From Letharia columbiana (lineage: Eukaryota > Ascomycota > Lecanoromycetes > Lecanorales > Parmeliaceae), in the NCBI RefSeq assembly GCF_014066305.1, contig NW_023501131.1, forward strand, positions 1 through 64,000: a stretch of DNA of 64,000 nt, in the 5' to 3' direction. Of the stretch, positions 43,432 to 55,445 are shown piece after piece. The position numbers were made by a program, and so were the translations under genes. Below the pieces are notes generated by a model. The model made no database searches, was not told the DNA's origin, and saw nothing but the letters and a program-made list of their open reading frames with translations. Numbering within the stretch: position 1 is the first letter of the stretch; the number at the start of each line of letters is the position of its first letter.

Positions 43432-44451
43432 ATGGTTATCAAATTCCCTTCGGGACAAGTCTCTATCAACATTCGAGAACTACGAAGCAACCCATACAGT
43501 CAGTTGACTTGCGGAGTGTGCGACAAACCCTGGATTATCGGGTCTGATGGGTGCATCAAGAAACAGCTGCATGTCCTTCATCCATGTCAACACCTTGTCG
43601 GGTCAGGGTGTTGGAGTTCCCTACCAGATGAGCACAAGGACAAATGCCCTGTGTGCAAAGTTGGGATTCGGTGCAATGAGAAAGTGCGTGTACACTCGCA
43701 TGCCGTACACGTCGTTCCAGCGAGCCATATTTTAGTTGCCAAGAGCTCCGGGTTAGAGAAGGAAAAACCTCTCGGCCAAGCACAGCACGTAATCGTGGAG
43801 AATGTGGAGAATAAAATGAAAGTGGGCCTCAATGATGTCGACGTTAGGGCAATCATGTACTACATGAACCTTCGTGCTCGTCTCGATGCGGTCAAAGACA
43901 ATCTCTGCACGTTATCAGCTTCAATCAAAACTCTAACACCCACACACCGAGAACGCCTGGTCCTCTTTCTTGCCAACACACCGCAAAACAACCAAGACAG
44001 TATGCAACGAAAAGTCGAAGTCGCTCTGTCTGCTTTCAACATCAGTGGCGGAACTAGCTTTACTATGAATGATCTTAGAAAGATATTGTCTTCGGCTGAG
44101 GAGTGGATTAAGAAACATTTCGCTGCCATTCTCAAGGACAATGAGCAAGCAAGCAGGGAGGCTTCCTCAGTCAGAATTCTGGAAAAGAGACTCGCGGATG
44201 TTGAGGCCGAACTCAAAGAGCTTAAGGACCGGCAGTCTCGAGAGAGTGGGCAGCAACTGAGAGATGAAATCCAGTTGGCCACTGAAGAAATTATAAAAAA
44301 AGCCAACGAGGAGCTTGCGAAGGTCTTCGCCAAAGCTGAAAAGGAAGTGGTGGAGATTTGTGCCAAGGCCAAGGAGGAGTACCACGAAGCTAGAGAGTTT
44401 TGGGAAAGCGATGAAGAAGTAGAAGGGAGCGGACGACGTCGTGCAACTTGA
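43432..44451 (+). CDS. RING-finger and coiled-coil protein
   Basis: Intact single-exon gene; the ATG at 43432 gives 339 aa (only a TTG lies further upstream in frame). Residues 27-75 form a RING-type zinc finger: LTCGVCDKPW (C27, C30), LHPCQHLVGSGCW (C52, H54, C60) and DKCPVCK (C72, C75). The usual fifth ligand position is Gly57 (HLVG instead of HxxC), so it has a seven-ligand core, a variant seen in other fungal RING-like proteins. Residues about 135-200 are helical. Residues ~235-330 are a long charged coiled coil (SVRILEKRLADVEAELKELK, then EELAKVFAKAEKEVVEICAK), ending in an acidic and then basic tail. It is probably an E3 ubiquitin ligase-like or scaffold protein that dimerises through the coiled coil. 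No signal peptide or membrane segment. Confidence 0.8.
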   Translation: MVIKFPSGQVSINIRELRSNPYSQLTCGVCDKPWIIGSDGCIKKQLHVLHPCQHLVGSGCWSSLPDEHKDKCPVCKVGIRCNEKVRVHSHAVHVVPASHILVAKSSGLEKEKPLGQAQHVIVENVENKMKVGLNDVDVRAIMYYMNLRARLDAVKDNLCTLSASIKTLTPTHRERLVLFLANTPQNNQDSMQRKVEVALSAFNISGGTSFTMNDLRKILSSAEEWIKKHFAAILKDNEQASREASSVRILEKRLADVEAELKELKDRQSRESGQQLRDEIQLATEEIIKKANEELAKVFAKAEKEVVEICAKAKEEYHEAREFWESDEEVEGSGRRRAT

Positions 44452-46026
44452 GATTGGATAACAGCAGACTATCACAAGAAATGGAGTAGGAGATAATTTG
44501 ATACACGACCACTCTGGAACTAGGTTACCCGCAGTGGGAGGGATTCGGATCGATGAATTTCATCGACGGCACGTCAAGTCTTTCTCCAACTGTTGCCATT
44601 GATGGTAAGAGGGGCTCCGGTAGGTCTTCTGGCAGATTTGTACCTAGAGACATTCAGTTTCAAATGAAATATGAGAGACATGGAACCTTACATAGAGGCA
44701 AACATAGCAGCGACAGCCAACTTGCTGCAAAATGCTGAAGGGAGCTATTTTTAACGTGTACTTTGGTGATATGAGAACGTTGCTCGGGAGAGTCTGGATT
44801 TATCCGCTTCAGAAGTCTTCATATTAACGGCATGGATGAAGGCTGACTGCGATGGTATGAGTAGTAACGATCAAGAAGTTATACAGAAACTCCTGCGGTC
44901 AAAGTATAGGCTCCCAGCCATCCCAGTCACCTCGTATGACAAGATCCCTAATTTAACGCTGTAAATATCTCATCCATCCTTCATAATTTTCAATACCTTC
45001 CCGAAATCTGAAATGAAGGCTCGCGTATCAGATCTCTATATGATGAGAGATGTCCTTATGCATACCGCAGATTCCAGCCACCGTGGAGACTCGGTAGAAG
45101 GAAGAAGAAGTTGTCCGGGATGTCTTGTAACAGAGTGATGTCTTAGGTAGCAGGTAAAGTTGGTCTGCTTAGATCTAGAAAGGGCCTCGAATATCTAACA
45201 TTGGTTGATTGACTTCGCTGATACTGCTGGGTGTTTCCCATCCCAGTACACGCCCAAATATTTAAAAAATACTCCTAGAATGTCTCTATAATACGATCTT
45301 ATTTTACACTATAGCTACTTATACCCTATATACTGTTACTATTTTCGAAATATTCTTCGCTTACAATCTTGCCAAGACTCTCCGGGGATGATTAGTAAAA
45401 CCGCCCTGCCGACCTTAAAGTGATGTCCATCCTGCCAGGTGTAACCTCACACGCAGGGACGTCAGCAGTGCAAATGATGATTGGATAGCTACATCCTTCC
45501 TCCAATACATCAAGTTCGTGGGTTACCCTATTGTTGTGCCTGTGTAATCCGTACCTACGTTTTCTATGGGGATGCAAAACATTTGGGCACGTATTTCCAT
45601 GCATTCATTTGGGCCGTATCGCCAAGTCTGACGTAAGATTCTAGCGTGGGCCAATGAAACAAGCCTCAGTACTCCGTACTCAGACTCTACATTTTTGGGG
45701 GGCCGGAACATTATATTGCCGAGCCGATTCCGTCATACCCCCCTGTAGCCAATGAAACAGAAAACGTTTGTCAGCGCGTCGGCGGCATTGAGAAACAGCA
45801 AACTCCGTTTCTCCGTTTCTCCTCCTCCCATCTTTCAATATTTATTCTCCTTTCGAAAAGCAAATACAGAATACGAAATCCAACAACATCGGACATCTCG
45901 TCCATATTCATTGATTGCCTCGTCACTTGACCAGACCATCCCCTCCAAGTCAAGGGCCGACTTGGTACGATTCGCAAGCAATCACGCCTTAAGTCGCTCG
46001 AAAAGGTAAAATCAATTCATGCAATC
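44452..46026. other. Intergenic, partly AT-rich
   Basis: 3' side of the RING gene and 5' side of the transcription factor gene. 45250-45370 is AT-rich and TA-saturated like the RIP-marked repeats, perhaps a small repeat relic. Short ORFs at 45392-46009 on both strands have no motif. Confidence 0.4.
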
Positions 46027-48165
46027 ATGGAGTCGATGCCAGCGCCGACTGCTGGTGCTCCATCCCGGTACGGTCGGGCCTGCTCAAATTGCGCTCGAGC
46101 GAAAGCAAAGTGTGATACAGGTAATGGCGTCGGTGCCAAATGCGGAAGGTGTCTTGTGTGCCTAATTCAATGATTATAACTCATCAAACTGACACAATAT
46201 AGGTGCCTTAGGCTGAACAAAGACTGCCAACCCTTACAGACTGTCCATAAGCGCAAGAAGGTCAATAAGCCATCGAGTACCAAAACCGACAGGCTAGAAG
46301 GAAAGCTTGATGGGTTGTATAGGCCCTTGCAATCGTCTACTGCTTCCACATCGATAGCCAGCCAAAGTGCCCCTGTATCAACCGCATCGACTTCGACTGA
46401 GCCGTCCTCGGACTCATGGCAATCTCTTGTTGCTAGTCCGGAGGGTGAAGGGGACTTTGGTCCCCGCTCAATCCAACGGCTGAACTGGAACCGTCCCTCG
46501 ATGGATGGCCTTCGCCTTCATTCGCCCACCTCTGACCCAGATGCTTCGTACGTAGCTTCAGGCACAAGGTCTACGATATACCAATGCCCCCAAAGTTCGC
46601 TCGTCCGCTGTCTTGAACCATCATCTGAGGAAGCAGAGGAGTGTCTCAATCTATTTCGACCCTATATGGCAACCTACTTCCCTTTCATCATTGTACCAGA
46701 GTCTACTACCGCCCGTGAGCTTCGTCGTGACCGTCCATTCTTGTGGCTTTGTATAATGTCGATCGCATCAAGATCTACGGTGCAGCAAAAGGCCCTTGCA
46801 ACAGAGATAAAGATAACGATGGGAAGGGAAATACTTGTGGAAGGTAGAAACAATATCGACTTACTCTTGGGTATTCTCGTTTTTGTAGCATGGTACGTAA
46901 TTTTCGAATCATAGGCGAGCATGTGCTAAAGTTGAATACTTCTGTGGTTCAGGGGCCATTACCACATTCACGATAAACTCGTAATAATTCAAACCACCCA
47001 GCTTGCCATGGCCTTGGTCGGTAATCTTGGTTTGAATAAGCCACCGCTCAAAGAACCGACCCAGATGTTGCTGAACCTCGACGCGCGAGGATGCCCGAGA
47101 AAACCCTTCACGCCATCAGCACGGACAGTGGAGGAGCGGAGAGCAGTACTCGGCTGCTTCCTACTCAGCTCAGTGTGCGGAACCTCACCCACACCTGGTT
47201 GCAAGCGTAGAGATGGCTAACAAGGACTAGTGTCTCGTCGTATTTTCAGCGACTTGACGCTCTTCGCTGGACTCCATATCTAGATGATTGTCTTGTAGTG
47301 CTAGCCGAAAACAAAGAGCACCCGACCGATGCACTTCTGATTGACCTGGTGCAACTGCAACTCATCGTCGAACAGCTGGGTCAAGCTCCAGGATATGCGG
47401 GACATGACGATTCCACCAGCTCCGCGAAGGCGCCACCAATGTTCTATCTGAAGGCACTACAAGCGAAATTGCAAGACTTCAAAGTGAAAGTCCCCCCTAA
47501 GACTCATAGAGATGGTAGGAGAATACCTTAGATCGTCCCATGATACGCTTACAAACGGCTTTACAGATGTCTTGCTCTTACATCTCTACAGCACAGAGCT
47601 TAAAGTACACGAAATTGCCTTCTCGAAAGCACCAGTTGTGCTCAATAGTCCAGGCTTCCAAAGGCTCGATGCTCTCTACGCATGTCTATACGCAACCAAA
47701 AGCTGGTTTGATCTATTCCTCACCATCTCTCCAGCTTCCTTCGCCGGCTTTTCTATCCCCATCTTTACGCAAATGGCCCATTGCATCATAGCCCTTTTCA
47801 GACTGCTCACCTTCGACGATCCAATTTGGGACAGAGGACTCGTACGGGACACAGCAAATCTCTCTCTCATTTTGGGACATATCATGGAGAAATTAAGTCA
47901 AGTTAAAGTGGTGAGGGATCTGGATCGTGGTGTGTCAGAAGACAAGGACATCTTCAGTGGGACAGCTCGGGGTCTCGGGTCTATCAGAACCTGGTGGGAC
48001 GCTAAGTCAGCTATGGAGGTGAGCGACAACATCGTCCTAAATAAGACACGGGGTGAAATGTACATGGACTTTTCAGACGATGTCTGGCTGAAAGACATAT
48101 TTGGTCAAGGAGATGGCCAACTAGACCTAAATATGCAGTGGTCGAATGCTGGAAGCAGAAGTTGA
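46027..48165 (+). CDS. Zn(II)2Cys6 transcription factor, five exons
   Basis: Exons 46027-46148, 46203-46892, 46953-47174, 47231-47514, 47567-48165; introns of 54, 60, 56 and 52 nt, all GT-AG, with CTGAC or CTAAC branch sites seen in introns 1 and 3. The frame stays open across all junctions and gives 638 aa. The binuclear zinc cluster is C19-C22-C29-C39-C42-C49 (CSNCARAKAKCDTGN...KCGRC, LRLNKDC), followed by a basic linker HKRKKVNK. A Ser/Thr-rich linker leads to the fungal-specific regulatory region, with LLLGILVFVAWGHYH, RTVEERRAVLGCFLL, YFQRLDALRWTPYLDDCL and LYSTELKVHEIAFSKAPV, as in fungal_trans proteins. Intron 3 has a weak GTGCGG donor. A nuclear regulator; its targets cannot be told, and no gene cluster surrounds it. 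The stop lies about 150 bp before the AT-rich island. Confidence 0.9.
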
Positions 48166-48189
48166 GGAACAGTAGACAGGTTTGTTGAA

Positions 48190-48330
48190 ATGTGGCTCCC
48201 GCGCATTCCAGCCACCATGTTTTCCAGCCACCTGATTTTGTACTGTATTTAGGACCTGGCCCCGGAGAGGTTTTAAAGAATCAATCCGTCCGTTCTATAT
48301 ACTATATACCTGAAATTCTAATAGGTTATA
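48190..48330. repeat. Border repeat F, unmutated copy
   Basis: CATTCCAGCCACCATG..., then GTACTGTATTTAGGACCTGG, then AATCCGTCCGTTCTATATAC. A C-to-T and G-to-A altered copy is found in the same orientation at 62440-62615. The sharp change from normal to AT-rich composition happens at its right end. Confidence 0.8.
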
Positions 48331-48344
48331 AGCCCGGTTCTAAC

Positions 48345-49247
48345 GCTGCTATTATACCTCGCTGCTATCATATTATTCTACTACCATACTACTACCGTAT
48401 CTTATTCTACTACTATATCTTATTCTACTACTATATCTCGCTATTACTATAAGTCTAATCTATAGAATATATAGACTAAGTCGCTATAATGCTAGCTTTC
48501 TATAAGATTAATTTAGATATAAAGTTATAACCCTCGTTATAAAGAATCCTCGTTATAAAAAACCCTCGTCGTTATAAAGAATTCTCGTCGTTATAAAGAA
48601 TCCTCGTCGTCGTAAAAAACTCTCGTTATTATAAAGAACTCTCGTTATTAAATAATAAGATAGTAATAAAGAGAAATATCGCGAAGGATTATAAATAATA
48701 GAGATACGTATTAATATAATATATAAGTTCTATATAGAATAGCTATATTACTTTAAAATAAAGTATTACTCTTATTATCTAAAAAGAATATTATACTTTA
48801 AAGATATATTATATTATTCTAGAAAGAAGTATTACGTTAAAAAGACGTATTATCTAAAATAGATATTAAATATTATATTAGAAAGACGTGTTATACTAGA
48901 ATAATATATATTATAACTAAAATAATCTATCGTTATTAAAAAACTAAAATAGTCTCTTATTAAAAGGCTGAAATAGCCTCTTATTAAAAGGCTGAAATAA
49001 TCTATAAAAGACTAAAATAGCCTCTTATTAAAAGGCTAAAATAGCCTCTTATTAAAAGGCTGAAATAGCCTCTTATTAAAAGGCTGAAATAGTCTATAAA
49101 AGGCTGAAATAGCCTCTTATTAAAAGGCTAAAATAGCCTCTTATTAAAAGACTGAAATAGCCTATAAACGACTAAAATAGTTTATTATTACGGCTAAAAT
49201 AGTCTATTATTATTACGACTAAAATAGTCTATTATTATTACGACTAA
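48345..49247. repeat. Long direct repeat, left copy (LTR-like)
   Basis: About 900 bp matching 61297-62200 in the same orientation: both have ATAGACTAAGTCGCTATAAT, CTAGCTTTCTATAAG, then a run of CCTCGTTATAAAGAAT-type repeats, and a ~24-bp tandem repeat (AGGCTGAAATAGCCTCTTAT TAAA) at 48940-49240. It is heavily AT-shifted. Its position at one end of a 12-kb unit, with a mate at the other, suggests an LTR. Confidence 0.75.
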
Positions 49248-49460
49248 AATATACTAGTCGAAAAGATATAATATAATATAAGATATTAATCTATTATATT
49301 ATACTCTAATATAATATAAATTATTAAGATTTATAGAATTCTATATCTAGTATAATATAAAATCTTAACGATATATATTACGATATAATATATTTATAGA
49401 ATTATATTATAATATAATATATATATAAAATATCTTAATTAGAATTTCTATATTTAGAAG
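49248..49460 (+). repeat. Inverted repeat, left arm
   Basis: Starts TACTAGTCGAAAAGATATAA and remains alignable to about AGAATTTCTATATTTAG at 49460 with the complement of 61071-61296. Matching includes ATTACGATATAATATAT. Low-complexity sequence makes the exact length uncertain. Confidence 0.6.
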
Positions 49461-49840
49461 TAGCTATTCTAATTATTATTCTAATTAATAATTACGCTAA
49501 ATTAATAAGATATAGAATTAAATACGATTATATTTTATTACTTTATATATATAAAAGAAAGCGAGTTATATCTACTAGTAATAAGAAAAGCTTATCTTTC
49601 TCTAATATTAGTCGCGCGAAATCTATCGATACTTTATAATTAAAGTTATCGACGATAATTTTATACGCTTATTATATATTTTCGATATCGCTATCTAATA
49701 TAAAATTATACGTATTATAATTATAGTCTTTCTATTAAATCGCTAATTTAGAAAAGTTAATATATCTCTTAATATCCTCTTAAAAGTATTATAGCTTAAT
49801 ATAATAAGTTATATTTCTTTAAATTATCTTCTCGCGATAT

Positions 49841-51955
49841 ATAAAAAAAAGATTAGATATAGAAAGTATATAAAAGTATATTTAATAATTCTAGAATAGA
49901 TTAATAATATTTATAATAATAATTAAAATTAAAAATTAGATATACTCGAATAAGAGATAACTTTATATTACTCGTATAACAGCGATAATAATAGCTAAGA
50001 TTAAAATATCGATTTAGATAGCGTAGTTTTTATAATAAGCTTTTTATTACTATACGCTAGATTAATTATATATAAATAAAGATTTATAATTCTATCTTTT
50101 AGACGTAATTATATTTAATATTTTAAGATTTTTATAATAGCTCGATATTTATTAACTAGCGCGTTAATATTAATATATCTAAATTACGATAGCGCTTATT
50201 ATTAAGTTCTATATTATACTCTTAAATAATTTAAAAAATAGAATCTACTTAATTATTAACGCGTATAATAGAATTATTCTTAATACTTATATTTTATTTA
50301 GCTTTAATATCATTTATTTTCTCTTAATTCGAGCTTCTATCTTTATCTATATATATAATAATTTACGTAATAAACGAAACTCTAAACTTCTTTATAATTA
50401 TACTCGCGTGTTTTTTTTATATAATACTATTAAAACGTAAGTTTATTAGAATAATAATTAGAACTAGAAACTACTTATCGCTTATCTATTATATCTTATC
50501 TAATTTACTTAAAAGTTTACTTCTATTATAATAATAATATATCGATATATTTAACTTTATACTTTTTAATAATTATAATATAGTTAATAGCTAAGATATC
50601 GACTTTCTTTATTTTCTTAATTAGCTTCTCTTTAGATATAAATATATTTATTCGCTATCGCGATCTTTTAGTATTTTTATTTTAATTAAATTTATTTTTT
50701 ATTTTTTATTTTAATTAAGAGTTTAGTTATCGTCTAACTAACTTATATTAAAACTTTTTAATATCGCTATCGTTATTAATATTTAATATTTATTATAATA
50801 AATTATTAGACTTAGTCTTTTCTACTTTAATTATTATAAAAAAATAAATTAATAAATATATATAAAAGAATTAAAGGGCTTATACGAATATCTATAAATA
50901 CTAAGCTATTCTTAATTTTAATCAAAGCGTATTTTATTAAAAAGTGCGTTAATTCTAGTAAGTATCGATATTAGAAATAAAGAGGATATATATCGCGTAT
51001 TATTATAAGTGTATTATTATAGAGTTTAACTTAAAGAATAATTATTTCTATAAAGATAGTAAGATTTAAAGATAAGAAAGTAAGAATAAAATATATGAAA
51101 ATTTTAATAAGTTATAGTAGTTTAATATTAGCTAAACTAGATAAAAATAATCGCTTACTAGCTCGCTCTTTTAAATCTTTTATCTTTTAATTTATATAGA
51201 TTATAATAATAATTATAATTATTATAAAAGTAGTTAAGATTATATTAGATAATAACGCTTAATAAGCGTAATTCGCTTAAATTTAAATCTTTAAAATTAA
51301 AAAGAAAGCGCTTTATTAATATTTAATTTAAGCTAAATAATATAAAGTAATCTAAAAATTTAGTATATACGATAGATATCTAAACTTTTCTTCCCCTCTT
51401 CTTTCTCTCTAAGACTTTTTTTTTATATTAATTCTTTTTATTATTAAACTATCTTCTTTATATATTAAACTTTTATTTAAATAATTTAATATTATTATAG
51501 CGATATTAAAAGTATAACGTAGTTATTAAGTTATATATTTATTCTTTATCTTTTAATAATTTTAAATTAATACGTAGATAGGTTACGCGAAGAGCTTAAT
51601 TTATATACGCTTAATCTATCGTTAATAGCTCTTCGAAAAAGTTAATACTATTCTAGAGTGCTAGATATAGCGTTAGAGTAAAGTCTTTATTAGATATCGC
51701 TATCGCTTTAATCGCTATCGCTATTACTTTAATAGATATCGCTTTTACTTTAATAGATATCGCCTTTATTTTAATAATATTAAGACGTTAATAGAAATTA
51801 GATAATATATTTTTTTAGTTATTATTATACTTATTATATATAATTAACGCGAGCTATAGCTTAAGCTTTACGCGAGATTTATTATTATTAAAAATTAATT
51901 AATCTTATAATTTTAAAACTCTTTTTCTAACGTCTAGTTTATTAGATTATACTTA
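49841..51955. repeat. Internal duplication, unit 1
   Basis: Aligned with 52400-54500 at a nearly constant offset of about 2.55 kb. Shared landmarks include TTTAATAATTCTAGAA, GCGCGTTAATA, AACGCGTATAATAGAATTATT-like and CGCGAGCTATA stretches. Differences are mainly C/T and A/G. Confidence 0.75.
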
Positions 51956-52399
51956 ATTAAAATCTATTAAAGCGCTATCGCATTTAAAGATTCGCTTTTA
52001 AAGTATTATATAAGATAATAGAAGTCTTTCTAGTTTATTAATTTAAAAGTAAATCTTCTATTACTACGCTTTATAATTAGCTCTAATAATTTCTATTTAA
52101 ATAAATATTTATCTTTATATAATATATAAAAAGCGAGTTATATTATAGAAAAAGAATCTAGATCTCGCGATTATTTTAATTAAGTTATTTAAATTAAAAA
52201 TAAAAATATATTTATCTTTATATAATTTAATTATTAAATTAATTAATTATTATAAATATAACTATAAGATATAATTATATATTATTAATTATTTAAGTAA
52301 TTAAAAGAAGCGTAAAAGAAATAAAATTATGCAATTAAGTACTTATAAACTTTTCTCTTCTAAATATTTATTTTAATTTAGAGTTTAATCACTATCTAA

Positions 52400-54500
52400 T
52401 TAAAAAAAAGATAAGATATAGAAAATATATAAAAGTAAATTTAATAATTCTAGAACGAATTAATAATATTTATAATAATAATTAGAATTAAGAATTAGAT
52501 ATACTCGAATAAAAGATAGCTTTATATTACTTATATAATAGTAAGAATAATAATTAAGATTAAAGTATTAACTTAGATAGTATAGCTTTTATAATAAATT
52601 TTTCATTATTATATATTAAATTAATTATATATTAATAAAGATTTATAATTTTATCTTTTAGATATAATTATATTTAATATCTTAAAATTTCTATAATAGC
52701 TTAATATTTATTAGCTAACGCGTTAATACTATTATATTTAAGCTACGATAGAGCTTATTATTAAATTCTATATTATACTTTCGAGTAGCTTAAAAGATAA
52801 AGTCTATTTAATTATTAGCGCGTATAATAGAATTATTCTTAATACTTATATTTTATTTAGCTTCGATATTATCTATTTTCTTCTAATTCGAGCTTTTATT
52901 TTTATTTATATATATAATAATTCACGTAATAAATAGAACTCTAGATTTTCTCTAAATTACGCTTATATATTTTTCTTATATAATATTATTAAAATATAAG
53001 TCTACTAGAATAATAACTAGAATTAGAAATTACTTATTATTTATCTATTATATTTTATCTAATTTTCTTAAAAGCTTACTTCTATTTTAATTATAATATA
53101 TTAATATATCTAGCTTTATACTTATTATAAGCTATAGTATAGTTAATAGCTAATATATCGACTTTCTTTACTTTCTTAATTAGTTTCTTCTTAAATATAA
53201 ATATATCTATTCGCTATCGCGATCTCTTAATATTTTTATTTTTATTAAGCTTATTCTTCGCTTTTTATTTTAATTAAAAATCTAATTATTATCTAATTAA
53301 CCTATATCGAGACTCTTTAATATCGTTATTATTATTAATATTTAATACTCGTTATAATAAATTATTAGATTTAATATCTTCTACTTTAATCGCTATAAAA
53401 AGATAAATTAATAAATATATATAAAGAAATTAAAAGGATTTATATAAATATTTATAAATACTAAACTATACTTAATTTTAATTAATATTTATTTTATTAA
53501 AAAGTGCATTAATTCTAGTAAGTATCGAAGTTAGAAATATAGAGAATATATATCATATACTATTTTAATTATAAAATTTAAATTAAAAGAATAATTATTT
53601 ATATAAAGAAAAGAAAATAAAAATAAAATACGCGAAAATTTTAATAAGTTATAATAATTTTATTTTAATTAAGTTAGATAAGAATAATTATTTATTAACT
53701 CGCTCTTTTAGATATCTTATTTTTTAATTTATATAAGCTATAATAATAATTATAAATATTATAGAAGTAGATAAGATTATACTAGATAATAGCGCTTAAT
53801 AAATATAATTTACTTAAGCTTAAATCTTTAAAATTAAAAAAAAAGTATATTATTTATTAATATTTAAAATAAACTAAATAATTTAAAATAATCTAAATAT
53901 TTAGTATACGCGATAGATATCTAAGCTTTTCCTTCTCTCTAAGACTTTCTTTTTATATTAATTCTTCTTTTTATAAGACTATCTTCTTTATATCTTAGAC
54001 TTCTATTTAAGTAATCTAATATTATTATAATAATATTTAAAGTATAATATAGACGTTAAGTTATATATTTATTTTTTATCTATTAATAACTTTAAGTTAA
54101 TACGTAGATAGGCCGCGTAAAAAGCTTAATTTATATATATTTAATTTATTATTAATAGCTTCTCGAAAAAGCTAATATTATTTTAGATTACGCGAGGTAA
54201 TAATCTATTTAAAAGCGTTATAGTAAAGCGTTTATTAGATATCGCCGCTACTTTAATAGATACCGCCGCTACTTTAATAAATATTATTATTACTTTAATA
54301 GATATCGCCTTTACTTTAATAATATTAAAGTATTAATAAAAACTAGATAATATATTCTTCTAGCTATTATTATTCTTATTATATATTACTAACGCGAGCT
54401 ATAACTTAAGCTTTATACGAGATTTATCGCTATTAAATTTTAATTAATTTTATAATTTTAAAGCTTTCCTTTTAACGCGTAGTTTATAAGATTTTATATT
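52400..54500. repeat. Internal duplication, unit 2
   Basis: The second, direct copy of 49841-51955. Both copies carry the same RIP-type AT shift, so the duplication precedes most of the mutation, or the copies triggered it. Confidence 0.75.
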
Positions 54501-54984
54501 ATATATATATTATATTATTCGACTATTATTTTTAAAGTTTCGCTTTTAAAAGATAACTCTATATTTTTATAATAAATAAGATATTAAATAGAATAATTAA
54601 TAGAATTTAATTTTTTATTTATTAGCTAGTAATAAGTCTTATAACTTATATATCTAATTATATTTAAAATTATAATTATAATTATCTTTATAATTAAAAT
54701 TAATATAAATTAAGACTTTCTATTAATATATAGCTTTTTTTAAAAGATTTATATAAGCGTAATTAAAGATTAATATTCTTTTTTTAAGCGTTAAACGCTT
54801 AGCGAGAAGTATTAGAAGATTTATATCTAGATATTTATTAACTATATATTAGAATTTACTTATTTTAAATTTTAGATATAAATATCTTTACTTCTAGATA
54901 AGATAAAGAAGCTATAGATTTAGAATCGAATATTACTTAAGAGTTATCTACTATTTTCTATTATATTTTAGCTATTTACGATTA

Positions 54985-55445
54985 TTAATATACTCGCTAA
55001 TAAGAAAGATATATTATTACTATATAAATTTAATTGCGATATTAATAGTAACTATTAAAACTAAAGTTATATAAATATAGAAATACTTATTAATAAGAAA
55101 GATATATTATTACTATACGAATTTGATCGCGATATTAATAGTAATTATAAGAATTAAAGCTATCGAATATAGAGATACTCGCTAATAAGAAAGGCGTACT
55201 ATTATTATATGAATTTAATCGCGATATTAATAATAACTATAGAAATATTAAAGTTATTAAATATAGAAATACTCGCTAATAAAAAGGTTCTATTATTTCT
55301 TTGAATTTATCGCGATACTAATAATAATTATAGAAACTAAAGCTATCAAATATAAAGATATTCGTTAATAAGAAAGGCGTATTATTATTATACGAATTTA
55401 ATCGCGATATTAATAATAACTATAAGAATTAAAGCTATCGAATAT
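54985..55445. repeat. 93-bp tandem repeat, about five units
   Basis: Units begin near ACTCGCTAATAAGAAAGATA and contain GCGATATTAATAGTAACTAT and AAAGTTAT...AATATAGAAATA. The unit is close to 93 bp, a multiple of three, as if it once coded for a repeated 31-residue peptide inside the transposon protein. Confidence 0.75.

Noticed and set aside
48940..49240. Regular ~24-bp repeats as a possible CRISPR array
   Set aside because: The repeats are directly tandem without unique spacers, diverged by transitions, in a eukaryotic RIP-marked element.
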